From NCBI RefSeq assembly GCF_900636545.1, contig NZ_LR134290.1:3286001-3350000 (forward strand): a stretch of 64,000 bases of DNA. The letters are read 5' to 3'. Both the position numbers and the translations under genes were made by a program. The first letter of the stretch is position 1, and each line of letters begins with the position of its first letter. This DNA is from Pseudomonas mendocina. Its GTDB lineage: Bacteria > Pseudomonadota > Gammaproteobacteria > Pseudomonadales > Pseudomonadaceae. A model generated the notes under the pieces. That model ran no database searches. It was not told where the DNA came from and saw nothing but the letters and a program-made list of their open reading frames with translations. Positions 55,853 through 64,000 of this stretch are shown piece after piece.

Positions 55853-56166
55853 CCCCCAACATGCCCCCAGGCGCATCGCGCCGTGAAATGCGTAAAGCCG
55901 TGCTGCGCATGCGTCTGGAGATGCATCGCCAGGAGCTGCGTCATGAGATCCTGCAGATCACCCAGCCACTGCAACAGGTGCGCGAGTATGGGCAACGCCT
56001 GCGCAAAGGTAATGCACCATTTTTGTTCACTGGCGGCGTGCTGGCGTTGGCCGGGCTGCTTGGCCGTAGACGCGGTTGGCGCCGTTGGCTGCGCTTGGCA
56101 TTGATCGTCATACCGCTGCTGCGGCGCACGCAGCGTGGCTCGGGTGGACGCTCACCACTGGTCTAG
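55849..56166 (+). CDS. YqjK-like small protein
   Basis: 105 residues. Very basic with a helical first half (SRREMRKAVLRMRLEMHRQELRHEILQITQPLQQVREYGQRLRKG), a hydrophobic stretch (FLFTGGVLALAGLLG) and a basic end. It occupies the third position of a yqjDEK-type operon. Sequence likeness to E. coli YqjK is low, so the call is from position and general form. Confidence 0.65.
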   Translation: MTPNMPPGASRREMRKAVLRMRLEMHRQELRHEILQITQPLQQVREYGQRLRKGNAPFLFTGGVLALAGLLGRRRGWRRWLRLALIVIPLLRRTQRGSGGRSPLV

Positions 56167-56250
56167 ACCTGGGCTGGCCGCGATCTTGCTAGGTTGAGCA
56201 ACCCAGCCGCCACTTGGTGGCTCAACCGCTGAGCGCTAAGGACATCCCAG

Positions 56251-57414
56251 GTGATCGACGGACTGCCTTTTGCCGTCTTCCAACCCTTTATCGACACCGC
56301 CACTGGCCGTATCGCCGGCGTCGAGGCCTTGGCTCGGCTGCGCGATGGCGAGGGCCGAGCGCATTCGGCCGGCCCACTCTTCGCCGACCCGAAAACCCCG
56401 CCAGCAGCCCTGCGCCGCCTTGACCGCCAGGTCCGCGAGGATGCCCTGCAGCGTTTCCATCAGGCTCCGGCTGACTGGTTTCTCAGCCTCAACATCTCAC
56501 CCCGCTGGATCAGCCGCCTGCGCCCGGCGCAACCGCTGCCAAGTCTGATCCAGCTGCAGCGCAGCGGCGTCGACCCAACGCGCATCGTCTTCGAGATCAC
56601 CGAATTGGGTGGTGCCAGTCAGCGCCTGCCGGATGTGGTTGCACGCTACCGCGAAGCCGGCGCGCGTATCGCCATTGACGACTTCGGTGCCGGCTACTCG
56701 CAGCTCGACCGCGTGCTGGCGCTGCAACCGGACATCCTCAAGCTGGACATGCGTCTGTTTCAGGAAGCTGCGCGTGGAGGCCCCAGCGGCGAAGTGGTCA
56801 AGGCCCTGGCGCAGATGGCAGAGAAGACCGGCTGCTGGATCATCGCCGAGGGGGTGGAAACCGAAGCCGAGCTGAACTTCGCCCTGGAATGCGGGGCGCG
56901 CTACGTGCAGGGTTTTCTCTTTGCCAAACCCGAACAGGAGCTGTTCGCCAGCGATGCCTTCGTCGGTCGCTTCGCGCGCCTGCGCGACAGCTACGTCCAA
57001 CAGAAACTCGCCGAACGCGCCCGCCTGGTCAACCTGCGCCAGCAGCTGACCGAGCTGATGGCCGAACTGCGGGCCTGGGCCGAGAGTGGCGCCGCGGCGA
57101 GCAGCCTGCGCGCACCGGACAACTACCCCTGGCTGCTGCGTACCTATCAGTGTGATCGTCATGGCACTCAGCTGACGCCAAACCTGGAATGGCGCCAGCA
57201 CGCCTGGCAGGCAGATGATCGCTATCTCGGCCACAACTGGTCGTGGCGCCCCTACTTCTACCAACTGCTGGCCGAGGGCTGGGAAGAGCGACGCCTGACG
57301 CTCTCCACCACCTACCGTGACGCCACTACCAACCAGTACTGCCTGACAGCGGGCCAGTTCATCGATAACGGTCGCCGTCTGCTGCTGGTAGACATCGACG
57401 CTGCCGGTCTGTAA
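56251..57414 (+). CDS. EAL-domain c-di-GMP phosphodiesterase with C-terminal sensor-like region
   Basis: 387 residues from a GTG at 56251 preceded by AAGGA. The catalytic set of the EAL domain looks complete: EALAR, LNISPRW, EITELGG, IAIDDFGAGYSQ, ILKLDM, IIAEGVET and YVQGFLFA, so it should hydrolyse c-di-GMP. The C-terminal about 120 residues (YPWLLRTYQCDRHGTQLTPN ... GHNWSWRPYFYQLL) resemble a half-Cache type sensing fold, but there is no membrane span, so it would be cytoplasmic. Confidence 0.85.
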   Translation: MIDGLPFAVFQPFIDTATGRIAGVEALARLRDGEGRAHSAGPLFADPKTPPAALRRLDRQVREDALQRFHQAPADWFLSLNISPRWISRLRPAQPLPSLIQLQRSGVDPTRIVFEITELGGASQRLPDVVARYREAGARIAIDDFGAGYSQLDRVLALQPDILKLDMRLFQEAARGGPSGEVVKALAQMAEKTGCWIIAEGVETEAELNFALECGARYVQGFLFAKPEQELFASDAFVGRFARLRDSYVQQKLAERARLVNLRQQLTELMAELRAWAESGAAASSLRAPDNYPWLLRTYQCDRHGTQLTPNLEWRQHAWQADDRYLGHNWSWRPYFYQLLAEGWEERRLTLSTTYRDATTNQYCLTAGQFIDNGRRLLLVDIDAAGL

Positions 57415-57486
57415 CCAACCCGGGGTTGCAGGCAGCGGCACGAACAACCAAGCTAGGGGCCCGGATCAACCTGGCGAGGATCGGCC

Positions 57487-58818
57487 TTGGATTGGCACAC
57501 CCTGCTCACCCGCGAACGTCTCGGCAAACCCGCTCCCAGCTCGGCAGAGCTCGGACGCAGTCCCTTCCACAAGGATCATGACCGCATCATCTTCTCCGGC
57601 GCCTTCCGCCGCCTGGGGCGCAAGACGCAGGTGCATCCGGTCTCGAGCAACGACCATATCCACACCCGCCTGACCCACTCGCTGGAAGTCAGCTGCGTCG
57701 GCCGCTCACTGGCCATGCGCGTCGGCGAGATGCTCCGAGACGAATTGCCCAACTGGTGCACGCCCAGCGACCTGGGCATGGTGGTGCAATCCGCCTGCCT
57801 GGCGCATGACATCGGCAACCCGCCGTTCGGCCACTCCGGCGAAGACGCCATTCGCCACTGGTTCCAGCAGGCTGCAGGGCGCGGCTGGCTGGATGCGATG
57901 AGCGATGCCGAACGCGCCGACTTTCTCAACTTCGAAGGCAATGCCCAGGGCTTTCGCGTCCTCACTCAACTCGAATACCACCAATTCGACGGCGGCACGC
58001 GACTGACCTACGCCACCCTAGGCACCTACCTCAAATACCCCTGGACGGCCCGCCATGCCGATGCGCAGGGCTACAAGAAACACAAGTTCGGCTGCTACCA
58101 GAGCGAACTGCCGCTGCTCGAGCAAATCGCCGCCAAGCTCGAGCTGCCACAACTGGAGGCCCAGCGCTGGGCGCGTCACCCGCTGGTTTACCTGATGGAG
58201 GCAGCAGACGACATCTGTTACGGCCTGATCGATCTGGAAGACGGCGTGGAAATGGAGCTGCTCGACTACACCGAAGTCGAGGCGCTGCTGCTCGACCTGG
58301 TCGGCGACGATCTGCCGGAAACCTACCGCCAGCTTGGTCCCAGAGATTCACGTCGACGCAAACTGGCGATCCTGCGCGGCAAAGCCATCGAACACCTGAC
58401 CAATGCCGCGGCCGGAGCCTTCGTCGAGCAACAAGAGGCACTGCTTGGCGGTGGCCTGCAGGGCGACCTGGTCGAACACATGCACGGCGCGGCCAAGCGC
58501 TGCGTGCAAAGCGCGAAGTCGCTGGCGCGGGAGAAAATATTCCATGACAAGCGCAAGACGCTGCACGAGATCGGCGCCTACACCACGTTGGAAATTCTCC
58601 TCAATGCCTTCTGCGGCGCCGCGCTGGAACAGCACAGCGGGCGCACGCTGTCCTTCAAGCACAGGCGCATTCTCGACCTGCTCAGCTACTACGCTCCTGA
58701 ACCGGGCTGGCCGCTGTACCGCTCGTTCATGCGCGTGATCGACTTCATCGCCGGCATGACTGACAGCTACGCTACGGAGATGGCGAGGGAAATGACCGGC
58801 CGTTCGAGCCCGGTGTGA
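57487..58818 (+). CDS. dgt: dGTP triphosphohydrolase-like protein
   Basis: 443 residues from a TTG start preceded by GAGGA. It hydrolyses dGTP to deoxyguanosine and triphosphate. HD-superfamily motif [15 protein letters not shown], then [18 protein letters not shown] with the central HD pair and the signature Phe, and a late Asp in [17 protein letters not shown]. Length is near the family's usual 440-500. The stop codon overlaps a possible GTG start of the next gene. Confidence 0.9.
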   Translation: MDWHTLLTRERLGKPAPSSAELGRSPFHKDHDRIIFSGAFRRLGRKTQVHPVSSNDHIHTRLTHSLEVSCVGRSLAMRVGEMLRDELPNWCTPSDLGMVVQSACLAHDIGNPPFGHSGEDAIRHWFQQAAGRGWLDAMSDAERADFLNFEGNAQGFRVLTQLEYHQFDGGTRLTYATLGTYLKYPWTARHADAQGYKKHKFGCYQSELPLLEQIAAKLELPQLEAQRWARHPLVYLMEAADDICYGLIDLEDGVEMELLDYTEVEALLLDLVGDDLPETYRQLGPRDSRRRKLAILRGKAIEHLTNAAAGAFVEQQEALLGGGLQGDLVEHMHGAAKRCVQSAKSLAREKIFHDKRKTLHEIGAYTTLEILLNAFCGAALEQHSGRTLSFKHRRILDLLSYYAPEPGWPLYRSFMRVIDFIAGMTDSYATEMAREMTGRSSPV

Positions 58819-58829
58819 CGAAAGCGCAC

Positions 58830-59885
58830 ATGAAGAACCTGATTCGCAACAGCTTCACCTGGCATGCCGGCCCGCCGGCATGGGGTCCGGCCGTGGTCGC
58901 AGGCCTGGGTTGTGCCCTGCCGCTGCTACTCGGCCTGTCCACCGCTCACAGTGGTTTCCTCTGGGCCTCGGCCGGCGCCCTCCAGGCGGCGCAGGCCAAT
59001 CCGCTGCACCGCTTCGGCATGTTGCGCATGCTGCTGCTCACCGGTCTCGGCGCCTGCAGTGCAGGCCTCGGCTTCTGGGCTGGCAGTCACCCATTGGTCA
59101 GCCTGGGCATTTTTGCCGCCTTCGGCCTGCTGCTGGCCTGGCTACAGCGTTTCGGCAGCGAGGCCGGCAAGCTGGGCATAGGCCTATGCATCTGCCTGTG
59201 TCTTGGCCAAGGTCAGTTCGGTATAGGCAACCTGCATAACCCTTACGCCGTGGCCATGCTGTTCATCCTCGGCGGCTTGTGGGTGATGTTGCTGGCATTC
59301 GGCCTGCGTGGTCTGCATGGCCTGCGCATGTGGCCGTACATGCCGCGCTTCCTCGCCATTCTCAAGGTGCTCAAGCGTCACGCGCAGCGCCTGCCTCGCC
59401 AGCAATGGCGTCTGCATGCACTGGCCTGCATGCTGGCCTTCGCCGCCTCTGGCCTGGTCGTCAACCTGGCCGGTCTGTCCCGTGGCTACTGGCTGACGCT
59501 GACCGTCATCAGCACGCTGCAACTGGAATTCCAGGGCAGCCTGGTGCGCGCCCTGCAAGCCAGCCTGGCCAGCCTCGCTGCTGCCGGCCTGCTGATCCTC
59601 TTTGGCCATAGCCTGCAAAGCCCGCCGATGATGGTCATGACCCTGCTGGTGCTGGTCATCCTCAGCCGCGCGCTACAGGCCAATCACTACGGCCTGTTCG
59701 TGCTGCAAACCAGCCTCTGCTTCGTGCTCCTGGCCGAAAGCCTGTCACAGGACTGGCACCTGGCCGAGGTCCGCCTGCTCAACGCATTGATCGGCGTCGC
59801 CCTGACCCTCACCGTGGCCCTGCTGATACATGGCTTGCGCCTGCAGCTGAACAAACAGGACAAGACCAGGGACGGATCGCAATAG
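58830..59885 (+). CDS. FUSC-family inner-membrane protein
   Basis: 351 residues from the ATG at 58830; a GTG at 58815 that overlaps the dgt stop is equally possible. Two sets of membrane helices lie either side of a basic linker (LKRHAQRLPRQQWRLHALACM). WLTLTVISTLQLEFQGSLVRALQASLASLAAAGLLILFG matches the FUSC half. Related proteins move aromatic acids such as fusaric acid, but this one is shorter and lacks a cytoplasmic domain. Confidence 0.75.
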   Translation: MKNLIRNSFTWHAGPPAWGPAVVAGLGCALPLLLGLSTAHSGFLWASAGALQAAQANPLHRFGMLRMLLLTGLGACSAGLGFWAGSHPLVSLGIFAAFGLLLAWLQRFGSEAGKLGIGLCICLCLGQGQFGIGNLHNPYAVAMLFILGGLWVMLLAFGLRGLHGLRMWPYMPRFLAILKVLKRHAQRLPRQQWRLHALACMLAFAASGLVVNLAGLSRGYWLTLTVISTLQLEFQGSLVRALQASLASLAAAGLLILFGHSLQSPPMMVMTLLVLVILSRALQANHYGLFVLQTSLCFVLLAESLSQDWHLAEVRLLNALIGVALTLTVALLIHGLRLQLNKQDKTRDGSQ

Positions 59886-59964
59886 CCCTTATAACGTTTC
59901 GGCAGATTCGCTCACTCTTCACTATGCTGTTGAAGCCTGCAGCGTCCGCAAGGAGTGAAGTGCG

Positions 59965-62916
59965 ATGCTCAATACCGCCGTAGCGCGTGAACGCCGTTTC
60001 CCCCTGCACGTCCATATCAGCGTCCTGTTCACGCTTCTGCTGCTGTTCACCGGCGTGGTGCTGGGGCTTTTCAACTACCAGCAGACCAGCCGGCTGATCT
60101 TCTCCAGCAGCTCGACCCTCTTCGAGCGCATCCAGCACGATGTGCAGCGCGACCTGGACAGTACCTACCAGCCTATTCGCCACCTGCTCAGCCTGCTCGC
60201 GCTGCACCCTGCCAGCCAGGCCGACACCCTCGATGAACGTCTGGAAATGCTGCCGCTATTCGTCCAGGCGCTGCGCGACAATCCCAAGCTGGCCTCGATC
60301 TATCTCGGCTACGAAGATGGCGATTTCTTCATGGTCAGGCCACTGCGCAGCGAGATGCTCAAGCAGCGCTTCAATGCACCGGACAAAGCCGCCTACCAGG
60401 TCTGGACCATTGACCGCAGCAGCGCCGGAACCGAGAGCGACTATCTGTTCTATGACGGTTCGTTGAACCAGCTCAGCCGCCGTCAGAAGCTCAGCGAGCC
60501 CTATGACCCAAGAGAGCGCGAGTGGTTCAAGCGCGCCCGCGGCGATGGCGGACAGATCACCACCGCGCCTTATCTGTTCTTCTCCACTCAGGAAATCGGC
60601 ACCACCCTGGCCAGGCGCAGTGGCCTGACCACGGTACTCGGCGCCGATCTCACGCTCGATGACCTTTCCGCCACCCTGGCGACCCACCGTGTCACGCCCA
60701 ACAGCCAGGTGATACTCGCCGACGGCGACGGTAACGCGGTGGCCTATCCCGAGAGCAACCGCCTGCTCAAGGAGGTCGACGGCAAGGTATCGCTGGTCAA
60801 GGTCAGCGAGCTAAACCCGGCGTTGGGGGAACTGCTGTCCGGGAATCTCAACGAGCAGGATGAAGGCATCATCGAACTGGCCCGACAGCGCTGGGCCATG
60901 GCCCACTGGCACATTCAGGAAGGCGGCCCCCAGGGGCTTCATCTGGCGCTGCTGGTGCCCGAGCAGGAGTTATTGGCCGAGGCCTACCGCATCCGTTGGC
61001 AGGGCGCCTTGATCACCCTGACCACGCTGTTGCTGTGCCTGCCGCTGGGCTGGCTGACCTCGCGCCTGGTGGTCAAACCCCTGCGCAGCCTGGTGCAGGA
61101 AGCACAGGCCATCCGCCGCTTCGACTTCAACTACCCGGCCAGCGGCCGCTCACCAATTCTCGAAGTCGACCAGTTGGCGGTATCGATGAGCAGCATGAAA
61201 GAGACACTTTCGAGCTTCCTCGACATCGCGGCCAGCCTCTCTGCAGAGACGCATTTCGACACGCTGATCAAACGGGTGATGGATGCGACCGTTTCCATCA
61301 GCGATGCCCAGGGTGGATTGCTCTATCTGCTCGACAATGACAACGGTCGACTGGAACCCAAGGGACTGGTGATCGATGGTCAGAGCCGCAGCCTCACCGA
61401 GCTGGGTATTCACCCACTGGCCCACGAAGACCCGACGCTCCCCGCCTGGCTGCAACGTCCGGCCAGCGGCGGCGAGAGCGTTGCCACCTCCATCGGCTTC
61501 GATCAGGCCGGTACGTTTCAGGGGCTGCTCTCGGCGATGGACAGTCCGCGCCTGCACCTGATCGCCGCCGGCCTGCACAACCGCCAGGGCGATACCGTGG
61601 GGGTACTGGTGCTGCTGCAACGTGATAGCGGCGAGGACAGCGAAAGCATGCTCAGCCCGGACCGTATCGCCTTCGTCGACGCTGTTTCGGGTAGCGCGGC
61701 GCTGTGCATCGAAAGCCAGCGCCTGCTGGCCAGACAGAAGCAGTTGCTCGACGCCTTCATCCAGTTGATCGCCGGCGCCATCGATGCCAAGAGCCCCTAT
61801 ACCGGCGGCCACTGCCAGCGTGTGCCGGAAATCACCCTGATGCTGGCGCGTGCCGCCGCCGAAAGTGACGCGCCCGAATTTCGCGACTACAACCCCAGCG
61901 ACGAGGAATGGGAAGCACTGCATATCGCCGCCTGGTTGCACGACTGCGGCAAGGTCACCACCCCCGAGTACGTGGTCGACAAGGCGACCAAGCTGGAAAC
62001 CCTGTACGACCGCATTCACGAGGTACGCATGCGCTTCGAGGTGCTCAAGCGCGATGCCTGGATCGCCTACTGGCGTGGCCGCACCGAAGGCGCAGACGAA
62101 ACCGCACTGGCTGCCCTGCGCGATCAGTTGCTGAGTGATCTGGACGACGAATTCGCCTTCATCGCGCGCATCAACCTGGGCGGCGAGGCCATGGCCGACG
62201 CAGATCAGTCGCGACTCGAGCAGATCGCCGAACGGCGCTGGTTGCGAACGCTGGATAACCGCCTGGGAGTGTCCTGGGAGGAAGCCAAACGCCTGGAGCG
62301 CTCGGTGCCCGACAGCCTACCGGTGGAAGAGGCGCTGCTGGCTGATCGTCTCGATCACCTGATCGAGCGACCGGCACAAGAGTTGATTGCACCGGACAAC
62401 CGCTGGGGCTTCAAACTGGAGGTGCCGCCACACAAGTTCAATCGTGGCGAGCTGCATAACCTGAGCATCGCCCGCGGCACGCTGACGGCCGAGGAGCGCT
62501 ACATCATCAACCACCACATCGTGCAGACCATACTGATGCTCGACCGCCTGCCCTTCCCCAAGCATCTGCAGAGCGTCGCCGAGATCGCTGGCGGGCATCA
62601 CGAGAAAATGGATGGCACCGGTTATCCCAAACGCCTGACACGCGAGCAAATGAGCCTGCCCGCAAGGATGATGGCCATCGCCGACATCTTCGAAGCACTG
62701 ACGGCAGTGGATCGTCCCTACAAGAAAGGCAAGACGCTGTCGGAGGCACTGAACATCATGATCGGCATGTGCAAAGGCGCGCACATTGATCCGCAGTTGT
62801 TCGCTCTGTTCATCCGCAGCGGCATCTATCGACGTTACGCCGAACGCTTCATGCGTCCCGAGCAAATCGATGAAGTAAACGAACAGATGGTGTTGGAAAA
62901 GGCGGGAGTGCTGTAG
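59965..62916 (+). CDS. Cache/HAMP/GAF sensor with HD-GYP phosphodiesterase domain
   Basis: 983 residues. AAGGAG lies nine bases before the start. An N-terminal span (ISVLFTLLLLFTGVVLGLFNY) leads to a periplasmic double-Cache-type domain, and a second span near residues 345-370 is followed by HAMP. A GAF-like domain covers about 420-590. The catalytic HD pair is at residues 659-660 (LHDCGKVTTPEYVVDKATKLE) and HHEKMDGTGYP is at 878-888. An insertion of about 160 residues separates the two halves of the domain, larger than usual. Predicted to degrade c-di-GMP. Confidence 0.87.
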   Translation: MLNTAVARERRFPLHVHISVLFTLLLLFTGVVLGLFNYQQTSRLIFSSSSTLFERIQHDVQRDLDSTYQPIRHLLSLLALHPASQADTLDERLEMLPLFVQALRDNPKLASIYLGYEDGDFFMVRPLRSEMLKQRFNAPDKAAYQVWTIDRSSAGTESDYLFYDGSLNQLSRRQKLSEPYDPREREWFKRARGDGGQITTAPYLFFSTQEIGTTLARRSGLTTVLGADLTLDDLSATLATHRVTPNSQVILADGDGNAVAYPESNRLLKEVDGKVSLVKVSELNPALGELLSGNLNEQDEGIIELARQRWAMAHWHIQEGGPQGLHLALLVPEQELLAEAYRIRWQGALITLTTLLLCLPLGWLTSRLVVKPLRSLVQEAQAIRRFDFNYPASGRSPILEVDQLAVSMSSMKETLSSFLDIAASLSAETHFDTLIKRVMDATVSISDAQGGLLYLLDNDNGRLEPKGLVIDGQSRSLTELGIHPLAHEDPTLPAWLQRPASGGESVATSIGFDQAGTFQGLLSAMDSPRLHLIAAGLHNRQGDTVGVLVLLQRDSGEDSESMLSPDRIAFVDAVSGSAALCIESQRLLARQKQLLDAFIQLIAGAIDAKSPYTGGHCQRVPEITLMLARAAAESDAPEFRDYNPSDEEWEALHIAAWLHDCGKVTTPEYVVDKATKLETLYDRIHEVRMRFEVLKRDAWIAYWRGRTEGADETALAALRDQLLSDLDDEFAFIARINLGGEAMADADQSRLEQIAERRWLRTLDNRLGVSWEEAKRLERSVPDSLPVEEALLADRLDHLIERPAQELIAPDNRWGFKLEVPPHKFNRGELHNLSIARGTLTAEERYIINHHIVQTILMLDRLPFPKHLQSVAEIAGGHHEKMDGTGYPKRLTREQMSLPARMMAIADIFEALTAVDRPYKKGKTLSEALNIMIGMCKGAHIDPQLFALFIRSGIYRRYAERFMRPEQIDEVNEQMVLEKAGVL

Positions 62917-62937
62917 GAGCGAGCCCTGCTCGCGAAA
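62913..62937 (+). repeat. REP-type element after the HD-GYP gene
   Basis: GTAGGAGCGAGCCCTGCTCG followed by CGAA: a GCGAGC/GCTCGC palindrome with the usual GTAGG lead of pseudomonad REPs. Confidence 0.65.
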
Positions 62938-63053
62938 CGTTGATCAACGCTTCGACTCGAGAGCAGAGCCCGCTTCTTCAGTCGGGTATCAGGCCATGGC
63001 CTGGATCAGCCAAAAGCTGAGGCGGCGCCTGGGAACCCGGCGCCCGACATCAA

Positions 63054-63395
63054 TCAAGCCTGGTTGATCGGGTTTTCCGGATACCAGACGTCCAGCAATG
63101 GGCTGATCTCGTAGTTCTGCAGCTCGTCACGACCTTTCAGCCAGACCTCGACAGCAGCGCGTTGCTCCTCATTGACCGAGCCGCGCTTGGCCAGGCAGAC
63201 CAGACCGTAGTCTTCGCCGCCTACATAATCCAGGCCATTGCCAGCGATGGCCTGATCGAGGAACTGATCGACGAAGTCGTCAAGGGTCTGGTCGCTCAGG
63301 TCGGCCTTGAAGTTCAGGGTCAGCTCGAAGCCCAGCTCCTGGAATTCATCGACACAGAGCTTCTTGCGCAGACGGCGGGAACGGTTGGTCGCCAT
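63054..63395 (-). CDS. yggL: YggL family 50S ribosome-associated protein
   Basis: 113 residues from the ATG at 63395, which has GAGGATTGTTTC upstream. MATNRSRRLRKKLCVDEFQELGFELTLNF and the acidic middle (DLSDQTLDDFVDQFLDQAIAGNGLDYVGG) match YggL. E. coli YggL is found on the 50S subunit; the role is not settled. It is divergent from dacB. Confidence 0.9.
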   Translation of the reverse strand: MATNRSRRLRKKLCVDEFQELGFELTLNFKADLSDQTLDDFVDQFLDQAIAGNGLDYVGGEDYGLVCLAKRGSVNEEQRAAVEVWLKGRDELQNYEISPLLDVWYPENPINQA

Positions 63396-63642
63396 GAAAC
63401 AATCCTCAAAGGTGATAACGCGCGGCACTCTAGCAGTTTCGCCGGGCAAGCGCCCGTTTTGTGTCGTCTGAGGCGTCCGTGCAAATGTTGAACGCCAGCT
63501 GTTTGCCCCGTCGTTTTTTAGCCGGACAGGGCCGACTGCGGATGGACTCTTGCGGCATAATGCCGGCAACTTTTCCCCGAGCCAGACTGTCGGTTGTCTG
63601 TCTCCCTTGTTACTCCCGCCTGACTGCGGAAGGTTCCTGTCG

Positions 63643-64000
63643 ATGATTCAGCGGTTTCGCCAACTGGCGCTGAGCGCCGTGCTCCTGCCCCTCGCTCTCT
63701 CCTGCCATGCTGCCAGCGCTGCACTACCTGCCAAGGTGGAACAGGCGCTCAAGGCCAACAAGATTTCCAGCAATTCGCTGTCGGTGATGACCGTGCCACT
63801 GGGCGGACAGACCGGCGGCCTGCAATTCAACGCCGATGTCTCGGTCAACCCGGCGTCGACCATGAAGCTGGTGACCACGTATGCGGCGCTCGAACTGCTG
63901 GGCCCGAACCATCAGTGGAAGACAGAGTTCTATGCTGACGGCCCGCTGAAGGACGGTGTGCTGCACGGCAACCTCTACCTCAAGGGTGGCGGTGACCCGA
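63643..64000 (+). CDS. dacB: D-alanyl-D-alanine carboxypeptidase/endopeptidase PBP4 (5' part)
   Basis: The first about 119 codons are inside the window and the gene runs off the right end. A signal peptide (MIQRFRQLALSAVLLPLALSCHAASA) is followed by the peptidase S13 active-site motif NPASTMKLVTTYAALELLG with Ser72 and Lys75. YLKGGGDP is the next conserved block. It trims peptidoglycan cross-links. GGAAGG lies upstream of the start. Confidence 0.92.
   Translation, partial: MIQRFRQLALSAVLLPLALSCHAASAALPAKVEQALKANKISSNSLSVMTVPLGGQTGGLQFNADVSVNPASTMKLVTTYAALELLGPNHQWKTEFYADGPLKDGVLHGNLYLKGGGDP

Noticed and set aside
62926..62960. TTGATCAA palindrome as an ANR box
   Set aside because: It lacks the four-base spacer of an ANR site and lies inside a REP-rich gap downstream of a gene.

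Overview
The window is a stretch of GC-rich gammaproteobacterial chromosome that reads as Pseudomonas throughout. The best organism clue is gene content: an OprH-PhoP-PhoQ unit next to a periplasmic nitrate reductase operon, the NAGGN osmoprotectant operon, and the arsC-wrbA-DUF2069-hda-perM-purMN neighbourhood, all arranged as I remember them from P. aeruginosa. Gene order differs enough in between, and napF is missing, that a relative such as the P. mendocina/oleovorans group is more likely than P. aeruginosa. That species guess is inference.

Layout. 1-5000: tail of a TRAP-type binding protein, an NTF2-like protein, FadH, a nitrilase-fold protein lacking catalytic residues, an AraC regulator and a 27-residue acidic micro-protein. 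5100-5540: tRNA-Val/Asp/Asp operon with promoter and terminator. 5579-11060: MarR regulator and the N-acetylglutaminylglutamine amide (NAGGN) operon asnO-ngg-peptidase. 11264-15000: a hybrid histidine kinase, YheU, and a DNA glycosylase. 15055-16506: a class I DAHP synthase preceded by an attenuator with an aromatic-rich leader peptide (YYFFGYWF), a perfect terminator, and a second Tyr-rich small ORF. 16627-20697: ttcA, a DnaJ-related protein, two Yip1 paralogues, SprT, LprI-like. 20753-26001: acyl-CoA dehydrogenase, acyl-CoA synthetase and CoA-transferase with a divergent AraC regulator.

26253-31860 is the accessory part: eleven AT-rich gene cassettes, all on the + strand, separated by near-identical ~76 bp attC sites. 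No integrase gene is visible, so it is an orphan cassette array (CALIN-like). One cassette is present twice, almost base for base. Two cassettes look like defence or toxin genes: a SIR2-like DUF4917 protein and a protein with a HEPN-type R-x4-H motif. The others are small unknowns, including a lipoprotein, two membrane proteins and a DUF4926 protein.

32087-34915: phoQ, phoP, oprH with four 11-bp-spaced PhoP half-sites. 34930-40937: MFS transporter, napEDABC behind an ANR/FNR-type box, and a TlpA-like lipoprotein. 40968-47416: PilZ-like protein, small conserved proteins, BrkB/YihY, arsC, wrbA, DUF2069, hydrolase, hda. 47597-53501: an unrecognised membrane-anchored protein, PerM/AI-2E, DUF2066, purM, purN, DUF3108. 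53586-64000: ammonium transporter, YqjD/YqjE/YqjK-like operon, EAL protein, dgt, FUSC protein, HD-GYP protein, YggL and the start of dacB. Three proteins (PilZ-like, EAL, HD-GYP) point to cyclic-di-GMP signalling.
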